This document shows, piece by piece, positions 16,410 to 24,366 of a stretch of 37,816 nucleotides of DNA; positions within the stretch are counted from its first letter, which is position 1, and the number at the start of each line of letters is the position of its first letter. This DNA comes from Mycobacterium sp. (lineage in GTDB: Bacteria; Actinomycetota; Actinomycetes; Mycobacteriales; Mycobacteriaceae). The notes below the pieces were generated by a model. That model had not been told where the DNA came from. It made no database searches and was given only the letters and a program-made list of their open reading frames with translations. Both the position numbers and the translations under genes were made by a program. The stretch is from NCBI GenBank assembly GCA_025966225.1, contig JAOPVI010000137.1:1-37816 (forward strand), in the 5' to 3' direction.

Positions 16410-17413
16410 CGGTTGCATAGGATCACCCGTTGGCCGTTCAGCAGTACGTCCATCGATTCCGGTAGTTGAGCTTGCCCGTGCGAACACGGAAGCGGCGTTC
16501 CTGGCTCCGCCGGGGGCTGGACGTTGTCCCACAAGACCGGTACGCGTTTGAAGGCGTCGGTGTAGTCGTCGAACACGGTGATTGCCCGGTCCAGCCCTTC
16601 GTCCATGTCTGCAGCCCCCGGCTTGAACCCGGCATTCTGGAGGAGCCGTACGGCCGCAGAGGTGAATTCGGGTCCGTAGAGCTCCGACTTTCGGAACTCG
16701 TCCAACACGGAAAGAGCTGCGTCCAGCGGGCGGTTGAGCCAGTCCAGGACCTGGACGAGATCCTTCGAATGTCCGCCGAAGGTGTCGGCGATCGCGCTGA
16801 GATTGTGCATCAACGTCGCGACGACCTGCTGACGGTCGGCCACGAACTCGGTCAGTTTCCGGATGCTGTCGAGCATCGGCCCGACACCACCGCCATCACC
16901 CTGCATATACGACGCCGCATTCGCCGTGAACGTGTCGATGTCGTTGGGACTCAACGTCGCAAGGACGGGCTGCAACCCATTGAACAGCGTGGTGATGTCG
17001 AATGACGGCTGCGTCATGCTCAGCGGTATCTGGGTGACCAGGTTCGCCCCCGACGCCTGCTCGGACGGGTTGGACACGTCGAGATAGCGCAACCCGGTGA
17101 GCGCCTGATACTTGATCGCCAGCCGGGTCGCCGGCACCACGGCGTAGCGCTTGTCGAGACTGAGGTCGACGTCGGCGATGCTCTGGCCGGCCTTGCGCTC
17201 AAGCCTCATCGCCTCGACCTTTCCGACGCGCACCCCACGGACACGGACGTCGGCGTCGATGTGCAGACCCGACACGTCGGTGAACTCTGCGGTATAGGAA
17301 CGTGTTTCGTCAGCGACCGGTTGCCGCAGGACGTTCACGATCAAGACGAACACCACCCCGGCAAGTACGCTAGCCACCAGAAATCGCCACAATGCAGCCT
17401 TAGGCGTGATCAC
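16406..17413 (-). CDS. mceB: Mce family protein B
   Basis: A 335-residue MCE-domain protein: N-terminal helix (F-L-V-A-S-V-L-A-G-V-V-F-V-L-I-V-N-V-L), then V-S-G-L-H-I-D-A-D-V-R-V-R-G-V-R-V-G-K-V, the usual MCE core. Long helices follow, and the C-terminus carries two cysteines (L-P-C-S and I-L-C-N), a feature of MceB proteins. GTG 17413 overlaps the mceA stop (GTGA). It is part of the tightly overlapping set A-B-C-D-E-F. Confidence 0.92.
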   Translation of the reverse strand: MITPKAALWRFLVASVLAGVVFVLIVNVLRQPVADETRSYTAEFTDVSGLHIDADVRVRGVRVGKVEAMRLERKAGQSIADVDLSLDKRYAVVPATRLAIKYQALTGLRYLDVSNPSEQASGANLVTQIPLSMTQPSFDITTLFNGLQPVLATLSPNDIDTFTANAASYMQGDGGGVGPMLDSIRKLTEFVADRQQVVATLMHNLSAIADTFGGHSKDLVQVLDWLNRPLDAALSVLDEFRKSELYGPEFTSAAVRLLQNAGFKPGAADMDEGLDRAITVFDDYTDAFKRVPVLWDNVQPPAEPGTPLPCSHGQAQLPESMDVLLNGQRVILCNR

Positions 17414-18498
17414 GGTCCCCCCATCGCATCAACCGGAGCCTGCACACCAGGAATTTGATCGAGCACGATGTGCACTTGCAGCGCCCGTTGCTCAGGCGAT
17501 CCGCCGTACAGCTTTTCGAATCGAGTCCGCAGTTCCACCAACGTGTTACCGATACCTGCGGGCGTCACCAGGCCCGGCACGGTGTCGGTGAGCGTTTGGA
17601 TCAGGTTGACCACGGGAAGCAAGTCGCTGGTGTGCGATGACAAGAGCTTTCCGAGCGCGCCGAAGAATGAGTTCGCGATCAAATCGAGTGACGCCTTGGA
17701 TCGGGTCTGCCAGAACTGCTCGGTATGCGGCTGGCCTGGCACCGCAACGAGGTCCTGTCCGGGCAGCGCGGGCCGACCGTCCACGTTGAACGTCACGAAG
17801 CCAGAGCCCTGGTTGAAACCGTAACCGGCAGCCGTTGCCGCATCGACGAACGACGGGAAGGCCACGCTGATACCCGTTGCGTTCCTCATCAGCTGTTCGG
17901 TACTCACCGTTTGGACCTTGGTCACCGAATCCGCCGCAGTCAGCATCGATTCGATCAATGGGTTGAGCCCGTCGGTGTACCTCGTAGCCCTGTTGATCAC
18001 GTCGACCAGTTGGGGTGTCACCACGCCACCGGTGATCTCACCCATGCGGGACAGCAGCGCCTGCAGCGTGAAGTTTCCGCTCGGCACCGTGGTGAGTTGC
18101 CCGCCATTGCGTAGTGGTTGACCGCCCTGTCCTTGAATCAGGTTGATGCCGGTCACGCCGAAGTAGTTGGCCGGTCGGAAGTCGACACCCAGCGTGTCGG
18201 TGAGAGCCGCGGTGGGGGCGGACTCCAGATCGGCGTTCAGTCGAACTTCGCCGCTGGGCAGGCTCGAGACGGCGGTGACCTTTCCTACCGTGACACCGTG
18301 CATCATCAGCGGAGTGCCAATGGCAACCCCCTGGCCGACGTATGGCATGTCCATCACGACGGCCAAGCGGTTGTCTGGGTGCCGGCCGAACGGGTCGACG
18401 ACCAAGAACAGGCACACCGCGGCGACGGTCAGAAACAGTGCCACACCGATGGTGGTCAGCCTGCGCGCCTCGGCTTCCGCCGACATTCCGAATAACAA
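17410..18498 (-). CDS. mceA: Mce family protein A
   Basis: A 362-residue MCE-domain protein and first of the six. After an N-terminal helix come Y-V-G-Q-G-V-A-I-G-T-P-L-M-M-H-G-V-T-V-G-K-V and a helical C-terminal part, ending in a short tail that has no Pro-rich extension. TTG 18498 is preferred as start because GGGGAG stands five bases before it; ATG 18486 in frame is possible. It follows yrbEB by ten bases. Confidence 0.92.
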   Translation of the reverse strand: MLFGMSAEAEARRLTTIGVALFLTVAAVCLFLVVDPFGRHPDNRLAVVMDMPYVGQGVAIGTPLMMHGVTVGKVTAVSSLPSGEVRLNADLESAPTAALTDTLGVDFRPANYFGVTGINLIQGQGGQPLRNGGQLTTVPSGNFTLQALLSRMGEITGGVVTPQLVDVINRATRYTDGLNPLIESMLTAADSVTKVQTVSTEQLMRNATGISVAFPSFVDAATAAGYGFNQGSGFVTFNVDGRPALPGQDLVAVPGQPHTEQFWQTRSKASLDLIANSFFGALGKLLSSHTSDLLPVVNLIQTLTDTVPGLVTPAGIGNTLVELRTRFEKLYGGSPEQRALQVHIVLDQIPGVQAPVDAMGGP

Positions 18499-18508
18499 CG
18501 CTGCTCCC

Positions 18509-19381
18509 CTAGCCCTTGAACACGAACTGTGGACGCAGACCCCAAAGCATGATGGTGGTCGTGAGGTCGAGGACCATGATCGTCACCAGACTGGACCGGA
18601 TCGCCCGGCCAGAAGCCTCGCCGACGCCAACGGGTCCGCCGGACGCGAAATAGCCGTAGTAGCAGTGGATCAGAGTCACTGCGGTGCAGTAGACGACGGC
18701 CTTCAGTAGTGAGGCTCCGATGTCGGCCGGCGTGAGGAACTCGACGAAGTAGTGCTGGTAGGTGCCACCCGGTTGGCTGTAGAAGGTGCGGATGATGATG
18801 TCGCACGTCAAGAAACTCACGCACAGGGCCAACAGGAAACCCGGTATGACGCACATCAATCCGCCGACGACTCGCGTACCGACCACGTACGGGATTGATC
18901 TGAGCCCCATCGCTTCCACGGCATCGATTTCCTCGGCGATCCGCATGGAGCCGATTTCCGCGGTCATCCGGCAACCTGCCTGGGAGGCGAATGCCACCCC
19001 GGCGACCAATGGCGCCATTTCACGAACATTTCCCCACCCGCCGATGACCCCGGCAAGTGCACCGAGCCCGATCAGGTTCAGCGTCGCGAAGGCCTCGATG
19101 GCGACGATGCCGCCGACCGTGATGCCGAGAATGGCCAGCACGCTGATCACCCCGCCGTCGACGATTACCGACCCGCGGCCCCACGCCAGGTTGTTCATCA
19201 CTCGCAGCGTTTCGCGCCGGTAGCGACGCACCGTGATCGGCAGCAGCCACACCGTCTGCGCGATGAAGAACGCCCACTGCCCAGCCGCCCGGAACGGTTC
19301 CCGCAGCTGCTTCGTCGGCAGGAGCCGCGAGCTGAACACCTTCGACGGTGCAGCGGATCGATGCAGGGTCGGGGCCGCCAC
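18509..19381 (-). CDS. yrbEB: YrbE-family permease B (MlaE-like)
   Basis: A 290-residue MlaE/YrbE permease with about five to six membrane helices. It has the signature E-M-A-P-L-V-A-G-V-A-F-A-S-Q-A-G-C and A-E-I-G-S-M-R-I-A-E-E-I-D-A-V-E-A-M-G, the coupling-helix region that contacts the ATPase. GTG 19381 overlaps the yrbEA stop (TAGTG). The frame stays open to 19585 but that part is a shadow of yrbEA. With yrbEA it forms the membrane channel of the Mce lipid importer, energised by an MceG-type ATPase. Confidence 0.93.
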   Translation of the reverse strand: MAAPTLHRSAAPSKVFSSRLLPTKQLREPFRAAGQWAFFIAQTVWLLPITVRRYRRETLRVMNNLAWGRGSVIVDGGVISVLAILGITVGGIVAIEAFATLNLIGLGALAGVIGGWGNVREMAPLVAGVAFASQAGCRMTAEIGSMRIAEEIDAVEAMGLRSIPYVVGTRVVGGLMCVIPGFLLALCVSFLTCDIIIRTFYSQPGGTYQHYFVEFLTPADIGASLLKAVVYCTAVTLIHCYYGYFASGGPVGVGEASGRAIRSSLVTIMVLDLTTTIMLWGLRPQFVFKG

Positions 19382-20460
19382 TATGCCACCGCCATCGGGA
19401 AGAACATCGTCTGCAACTGCGTGATCGCAAGATTGACGATCACGATGAAGATGACGTTGAGCACCACCGACGCGTTCACGGCATCCGCGACGCCGCGCGG
19501 GCCGCCCTTGGCCTCCATGCCGCGTTGGCACGAGATCACCGCGACGATCGCGGCGAAGAAGAAGCCCTTGCCCATGGTGAACCAAACATCGACCATCTTG
19601 GCGAACGATCCGAATGACAGCCAGAAACTTCCGGGCGTGACGCCGTTGACCACGGTCGCAATGACGAACGCCGCTCCAACACCCATCGCGATGACGATGA
19701 CGACCAGAATCGGCGTGATCAGCAGGAGCGCCAGAAAACGAGGAACGACCAGTCGCCGTACCGGATCGATCCCCAGCGTCCGCAAGGCGTCGAGTTCCTC
19801 CCGAATTGCTCGGGCGCCGAAATCGGATGCGATCGCCGCGGCAGCAGCGCCACCCATCAACAGCCCCGCCGTGACCGGTGCACCCTGCCGCAGGACGGCC
19901 ACACCCGTGGCCGACCCGACCAGCGAGTTGGCACCCACTTCGTTGACCAGGCCGGAAAGCTGCACGGCGACCATCGCGCCAAAGGGTATGGCCATCAGCA
20001 CTGCTGGCAATGCCGTCACCTTGAGCAGGGTCCAGGCCTGGACGATGAGCTCGCCGAAAGGCAGCCGTAACGTCAGCGTGTCGATCACGACGTATCGCAG
20101 CACCGAGGCCGCGAGAATCACACCGCGCCCCGTGGTCGCGGCGCTGCGCGCGGGAATGGAGCCGGCCTTCGCGGCCGCCTTGGCGCCCCCGCTCCCGGCC
20201 GAGCCCAGAATCGCGCGAAGGCCGCCGCGCCGGGACCCACCTGCTGTGGCCGAATCGGTTTGGACCAGTGGGCGTTCCAAAGTCGCAACGGCCCCCGGGC
20301 CGCCATTGCCGCGGTGCTCGGATCCCTCGAGCACGGGGCCCCCGCCGTTCGCACGAGGTGAGGAATCGGTCCGGACTAGCTCGCGGCCGAACTCCTGGAC
20401 GCGGCCGCCGTCGGCCGGCTCGTTGAATTCGCCCACCGTGTCCTCGAAGCGGCTCGTCAC
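19381..20460 (-). CDS. yrbEA: YrbE-family permease A with long N-terminal extension
   Basis: The C-terminal 250 residues are a standard MlaE/YrbE permease (G-A-M-V-A-V-Q-L-S-G-L-V-N-E-V-G-A-N-S, then I-R-E-E-L-D-A-L-R-T-L-G-I-D coupling segment). About 105 residues precede it, hydrophilic and rich in Gly, Ser, Arg and acidic residues, ending in a basic A-K-A-A-A-K-A-G patch. Usual YrbE proteins have 250-290 residues; this one has 359. GTG 20460 has GGGGG six bases upstream; ATG 20478 in frame would add six residues. It is the first cistron of the mce operon. The extension probably lies in the cytoplasm and its role is unknown. A downstream start would remove it, but the high-GC third positions across the extension suggest that it is translated. 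Confidence 0.88.
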   Translation of the reverse strand: MTSRFEDTVGEFNEPADGGRVQEFGRELVRTDSSPRANGGGPVLEGSEHRGNGGPGAVATLERPLVQTDSATAGGSRRGGLRAILGSAGSGGAKAAAKAGSIPARSAATTGRGVILAASVLRYVVIDTLTLRLPFGELIVQAWTLLKVTALPAVLMAIPFGAMVAVQLSGLVNEVGANSLVGSATGVAVLRQGAPVTAGLLMGGAAAAAIASDFGARAIREELDALRTLGIDPVRRLVVPRFLALLLITPILVVIVIAMGVGAAFVIATVVNGVTPGSFWLSFGSFAKMVDVWFTMGKGFFFAAIVAVISCQRGMEAKGGPRGVADAVNASVVLNVIFIVIVNLAITQLQTMFFPMAVA

Positions 20461-21483
20461 GCTATACCCCCGGTACAACGCGCGGCCACCGCGTCGGCGA
20501 AAGCTGCCCGCGGTCCAGTCAGCGGTACGGCCGACCTCCGTATTTGATCCCTGCGCGCACCCAGCCTCCGCGTGACGGCGAGCCGCACAACACCTAGGTC
20601 GGACCTGGCCAACAATTTACTTCGAATTAAAATTAAATTCGGCGGCCAAAATGAATCGCCGTCTGAACAGATGCCATCGAGATCCCGCAACGTGGCGCCA
20701 GTCCCTGCCCAGTTCACCAACACTGCTCTCCCATGGTCGTTTACGTCCGATTCGCCCGCGACGGGCTTCGGTTCGTCACACTGCTCCCGCGGCGTTGCCG
20801 ATGCGCCCCAGTCCTCTGACTGCGCGTCGAGCTCGAAGCACGCTTACCGCATCAAACCCATAACAACCCCCGCAGCGTATTACGCAGATCACACTCGCGT
20901 CAACACTGTGAGCAAATTATCTCAAGCGCCTGTTCTGATCAACGAACCTTGCCCATCAGCTAAGTCACCGGCGACCAATGTCAACCTAGGACTGGGCTGT
21001 CACACCGCGGCGACGCTCGCCAATCCCCTTATGCTGGTTATTACTTCGCTAATACTGCCGGGTGACTGTCAACGAGGACGTCGTCCCACCGCGGACGCGG
21101 TTCACAGCACCCGTCCAATCATCGACGACTGAGACAGCGAGGTCTTCCAGCAACGTATCCGAGCACGGTTGACCGGGGCGGCGACTGCAATGCGCGCGCC
21201 CACGTTTGATCGATGCCGGCGGATCGTCAACGGTCTGGACGAGGACAAGACGGGATCACTTCTGGCGCCAGGCACGATCGCCATGGGCCTCGACTCAGTG
21301 TCACGTCGGGTACTCGCGAACGGTGAGTTCCATCAGTACAACTGGTCTGTCCCTTCTCCGAACTAGCTGAACATTCTCGTCCTTCCTGTAGCACTGCAAC
21401 CTCGCACCGACGACGACCGCCCATCACGCACGGTCGAGGCCGATGCAACTTTGAGGGTGATTGACACGGCGTACAGCACGGGT
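20461..21483. other. 1-kb intergenic region upstream of the mce operon
   Basis: No convincing gene is seen in this stretch, which is less GC-rich than its flanks. It contains the AT-rich inverted repeat at 20623-20641 and, on the minus strand, an open frame from about 20840 that ends with TGA at 20457, overlapping the yrbEA GTG. Plus-strand open frames here (for example 20572-21132) have mixed codon positions and no family signature. Probable content is the mce promoter and operators. Confidence 0.6.
20623..20641. promoter_or_regulatory. AT-rich inverted repeat upstream of yrbEA
   Basis: CGAATT (20623-20628) and AATTCG (20636-20641) form perfect 6-base arms around AAAATTA. The ten bases GAATTAAAAT (20625-20634) recur, on the opposite strand, at 2488-2497 beside the DUF7065 promoter. 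An ATGAAT lies at 20651-20656. The site is about 165 bases before the yrbEA start. It is a likely operator or promoter element of the mce operon; no good -35/-10 pair of the ATTCAT type could be placed here. Confidence 0.45.
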
Positions 21484-23094
21484 CTAAGTCCGTTGGTCGC
21501 GTAGGACGGTTTGCGCAGCGAGCTTCCCCGGTAGTGCGCAGACGCCGCCCACGGGATGCGTACCGGCACCGCTGAGATACAGACCCTGCACAGGAGTTCG
21601 GTAGGCGCCGAAGCCGGCCGCCGGCTTCAAGGGTCCGAAGCGTGTGATCAGGGGATCGACGTGAAACACATTGCCTGCGGGCGCATTGAATCGCGTTTCG
21701 ATGTCGGGCCCACCAAGGACCGCGCGATCTATCTCGAGACTGTCGAGCCCCTCGTAGTACAGCGCGCAGTCGCGGAGTACGGAGTCTCCGACCTTGTCGC
21801 GGACGTCCTCCCAGGGCACGGACGGCGTCACCGGGATGACACCTGACCACAGCCACAGGTTGCTCTTTCCGGGAGGGGCTTGGGTGGGATCGACCGCCGA
21901 CGGAATGATCACACAGCTGACGGGTACCGGGTCGGGCCATTCCCCCCGTACGAGGGCGTTCCACCCTGCGTCCTGCTCTTCCAGCGTGTGCCACGCGACG
22001 AGATATTTGCGAAGGTCCAGGCCGTCCCCCCGCCACTTTTCGTGACGTGGCATGGACACCTCGCCGTTGATCGCCACATTGATCTTCAATGACGTCGCGT
22101 GGGTCTTGCGAATGGGGATGTCCCTGGCGCGCGCGGAAAGCTTGGTATCCAAAACCCCCGGCGGCAACAGTTCGTTCAGCGTCACCACGGGGTTGCACGT
22201 TGTGATCACGGCCTTGCGGGCTTTGACCAACTGCCCGCTATCGAGTTGCACACCGGTGACGCGGTCGGCCGTCATCACCAGTTCGTGAACGCGGCTGTCG
22301 GTGTGCACCGTGCCACCGTGTGCGAGGAGACAACGGTGCAACGCAGCGGGCAAGGCTCCGGTACCACCGACGGGCATCGCGTTGGCCGCCTTCTGCACGA
22401 CGCCGAGGTAGATCATGGCCCAGGCGGTCATGTCGAGTCGCATCTGCGAGAACGCGGCCATCGCAGCCAGCGCACCCTTCGGCAACTCGGTCTCGAAATT
22501 CTCCTCGAGGAATTCAGTGTGCGAGGCGGTGGCCATGTGCCGTAGCGACCACAATCGCTTCGGGTGCCGCGCCGCGCGCGCAACCGCTTTCGCCATTTCG
22601 GCGTTCCAGGGGCGCAACGGATGCGACTTCATGTAAGCAACGACGAGATCCATCGCCGGGTCGAGGGCATTGGCGAGGTCCAGCCAGACACGGGCGTCCT
22701 TTGGGGAGAACCGGCGCAATTCGTCGGCGGTACGGCTCGCGTCCTTCCAGATCGCCAGCGAGCTGCCGTCCGGTGAGAGTTGGACGTGGGCAGGGTCTAC
22801 CGAGATCTGCCGGAGCCCGTACTTGTGCAGTTCCAGCTCTTGGGCGATGCCGGAGAGCTGGAAGATACCGGTCAGCTGAATTGCGCCTTCGTTGAACAGG
22901 TGTCCGGGTGCGGACGGCAGAGTCGCGTTGGTGGAGGTCATGCCACCGACGGTCGGTGACGCCTCGACGACGGCGACGGAGTGGCCTTCCCGCGCCAGAT
23001 AGCACCCAGCCGTCAAGCCGTTGTGGCCAGCGCCGACGATGACGTAATCCACCTCACGGGGCAGGGTTTGGGGTTGTGTTGCTCGTGCAGGCAT
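21484..23094 (-). CDS. FAD-dependent oxidoreductase (phytoene-desaturase/PYROXD2-like)
   Basis: A 536-residue flavoprotein with the dinucleotide-binding motif V-G-A-G-H-N-G at 20-26 after a short lead, followed by V-V-E-A-S for the ribose acid. Near the C-terminus is the FAD-contacting L-Y-L-S-G-A-G-T-H-P-V-G-G-V segment seen in phytoene-desaturase-type enzymes. No signal peptide is seen. ATG 23094 begins M-P-A-R-A-T, with AGGAG about 13 bases upstream; the open frame to 23169 lacks homology. It follows the DUF7064 gene by 115 bases, with a hairpin between them, and is probably co-transcribed. Family members desaturate isoprenoids or oxidise other lipids, so a terpenoid or steroid-like substrate is plausible. 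The true substrate is unknown. Confidence 0.87.
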   Translation of the reverse strand: MPARATQPQTLPREVDYVIVGAGHNGLTAGCYLAREGHSVAVVEASPTVGGMTSTNATLPSAPGHLFNEGAIQLTGIFQLSGIAQELELHKYGLRQISVDPAHVQLSPDGSSLAIWKDASRTADELRRFSPKDARVWLDLANALDPAMDLVVAYMKSHPLRPWNAEMAKAVARAARHPKRLWSLRHMATASHTEFLEENFETELPKGALAAMAAFSQMRLDMTAWAMIYLGVVQKAANAMPVGGTGALPAALHRCLLAHGGTVHTDSRVHELVMTADRVTGVQLDSGQLVKARKAVITTCNPVVTLNELLPPGVLDTKLSARARDIPIRKTHATSLKINVAINGEVSMPRHEKWRGDGLDLRKYLVAWHTLEEQDAGWNALVRGEWPDPVPVSCVIIPSAVDPTQAPPGKSNLWLWSGVIPVTPSVPWEDVRDKVGDSVLRDCALYYEGLDSLEIDRAVLGGPDIETRFNAPAGNVFHVDPLITRFGPLKPAAGFGAYRTPVQGLYLSGAGTHPVGGVCALPGKLAAQTVLRDQRT

Positions 23095-23159
23095 CTTCTG
23101 ACGTTCTCCTCTGGATTTGAGCTCTGCTGATTTCGTCGAAAGTGTGAGCCCGAACGGTC

Positions 23160-23179
23160 GTGGCGCCACTCAGCGCCAC
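23160..23179. terminator. Hairpin between DUF7064 gene and FAD oxidoreductase gene
   Basis: GTGGCGC and GCGCCAC make a perfect 7-base GC-rich stem around CACTCA. There is no T-tract on either strand. It lies 30 bases after the DUF7064 stop. It may be a terminator, an attenuator or an RNA-stabilising element that sets the ratio of the two products. Confidence 0.35.
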
Positions 23180-23209
23180 TGCTCGAACTCTCTCCGTCGA
23201 ATGTCGTCG

Positions 23210-24274
23210 TTACGCGTGCGGCGCCAACGCGCGTCGAGACATTGCTCTTTGATAGGTGTCGAACCAGATCTCTTGATACGTACAGTGAGTGGTGCGGCCC
23301 TGATCGTCTTCCCACCGGTAGACGCTGTCGCGGAACGACGCGTTGGGCCACGATGGGATCGAGGCACTGGCGATGGCCTCACCGCGGAAGCGATATACCT
23401 CGCCGCGGTCATCCTCAGCGGTGATTTCCTGACGGCTCGCCATGTGCAGCCGGGGGTGGTACTCCAGTACGTCACGGCGCACCGAAGTGATCGAACGGGA
23501 TTCGTCTCCGCGCTGAACCCACGCGAAATGGTGTGAGGGACGATTTCCTACCTCGTAGAGGCCCGCCCACCGCGGGTTGGTGTCGAGGGGCTCGAAACTG
23601 ATCTGGTTGAAGACGAGGTCGGGCCCGAAGTACATCGGCGACCATCCGACGGGCGGGCTGGCCACAGCGCCACGCCGCTCCACCCGCACCTGCCGCCACG
23701 ACCGGTCCCGTGGAGCGAAGCAATCGACTTCATACGACGAACCGTCCAGCATGAGCTGGCCAGTGACGTGCATGAATTGCTCACTGCCGCCAGGCTTTCG
23801 CGTCAGATCGTGATGCTCTTCTTCCCCCGGCATGACGTGGCCGCGCGCCAACAGCGGGGTGACGGCTTCAGCCCTGAGATCGAACGCGGCCCGACCATCG
23901 GCAGCGGTGTAGGTCAGATGGGCGGTCCGTCCGGGTTCGACGAATTCGAACGCCATCCCGTTGTCGGTGGTGATGGTGTTCTTGTCGATTTTCGGCCAGG
24001 GCATGGTGATCTCGTAGTCGAGGTAGGCCATGTCGGTGTACTCGACGTTGTCGTTGCCCTGGAAGATGCAGACGCCGCCCTGACATAGCGGGAATGCGGG
24101 CTGGTATCGGACGTACAGGAACCCGCCGATCGCGGCTTCGGGGACCGAGAATCCGAAGTAGTGCGTGTGAATGAGATGCGGATCCCACACGTCTTCCGGC
24201 CCGGGCAACGGCATCAACAGATCGGTCTCGCCGGGGTGGACGTGCAGGTCAGTAGGCACCGCGTTCGAAGTCAC
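23210..24274 (-). CDS. DUF7064/DUF7065-type protein (AttH/CrtC-like fold), second copy
   Basis: A 354-residue beta-rich protein with the family core C-F-A-P-R-D-R-S-W-R-Q-V-R, equivalent to C-H-R-D-H-S-W-G-T-R-R-W in the copy at 1422-2387. It lacks signal peptide and membrane helix. GTG 24274 has GGAGGA eight bases upstream. The promoter TTGATA - 17 - TATGTT (24348-24320) gives a leader of about 40 bases. It precedes the FAD oxidoreductase on the same strand and is divergent from the TetR gene. Family function is not established; folds of this kind bind hydrophobic substrates such as carotenoids, so a role in isoprenoid or steroid handling is an inference from fold and neighbours. Confidence 0.83.
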   Translation of the reverse strand: MTSNAVPTDLHVHPGETDLLMPLPGPEDVWDPHLIHTHYFGFSVPEAAIGGFLYVRYQPAFPLCQGGVCIFQGNDNVEYTDMAYLDYEITMPWPKIDKNTITTDNGMAFEFVEPGRTAHLTYTAADGRAAFDLRAEAVTPLLARGHVMPGEEEHHDLTRKPGGSEQFMHVTGQLMLDGSSYEVDCFAPRDRSWRQVRVERRGAVASPPVGWSPMYFGPDLVFNQISFEPLDTNPRWAGLYEVGNRPSHHFAWVQRGDESRSITSVRRDVLEYHPRLHMASRQEITAEDDRGEVYRFRGEAIASASIPSWPNASFRDSVYRWEDDQGRTTHCTYQEIWFDTYQRAMSRRALAPHA

Positions 24275-24319
24275 AGGTTGATTCCTCCATCGTGATCCAG
24301 CTCACGGCCGGACGGGGCT

Positions 24320-24348
24320 AACATAACCGATTATGAATGCTCTATCAA
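24320..24348 (-). promoter_or_regulatory. Promoter with embedded ATTCAT box, copy 2
   Basis: On the minus strand TTGATA (24348-24343) and TATGTT (24325-24320) are 17 bases apart. ATTCAT is at spacer positions 5-10 (24338-24333), exactly as in the promoters at 2453-2481 and 25311-25339. It should drive the DUF7064 and FAD oxidoreductase genes, with a start near 24313. Confidence 0.72.
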
Positions 24349-24350
24349 GT

Positions 24351-24366
24351 ATGAATACATATTCAT
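24351..24366. promoter_or_regulatory. Perfect inverted repeat overlapping the TetR start
   Basis: ATGAATA (24351-24357) and TATTCAT (24360-24366) are perfect arms around CA. The repeat overlaps the first two bases of the ATG at 24365. The same ATGAAT/ATTCAT half-site is at 24333-24338, 18 bases away, inside the divergent promoter. This is a strong candidate operator for the TetR protein encoded directly to the right. Confidence 0.65.

Noticed and set aside
20640..20680. ATTCAT (minus strand, 20656-20651) as a full copy of the shared promoter before mce
   Set aside because: The bases at the -35 position read TCAGAC-like and the -10 position has no TANNNT; only the half-site is shared.
20572..21132. 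Plus-strand open frame of 186 codons in the mce upstream gap
   Set aside because: No ribosome site, no high-GC third-position pattern, no recognisable motif; it crosses the AT-rich operator-like repeat.
21169..21366. Short plus-strand open frame before the end of the FAD gene
   Set aside because: Sixty-five codons with no start signal or similarity; kept only as part of the intergenic region.
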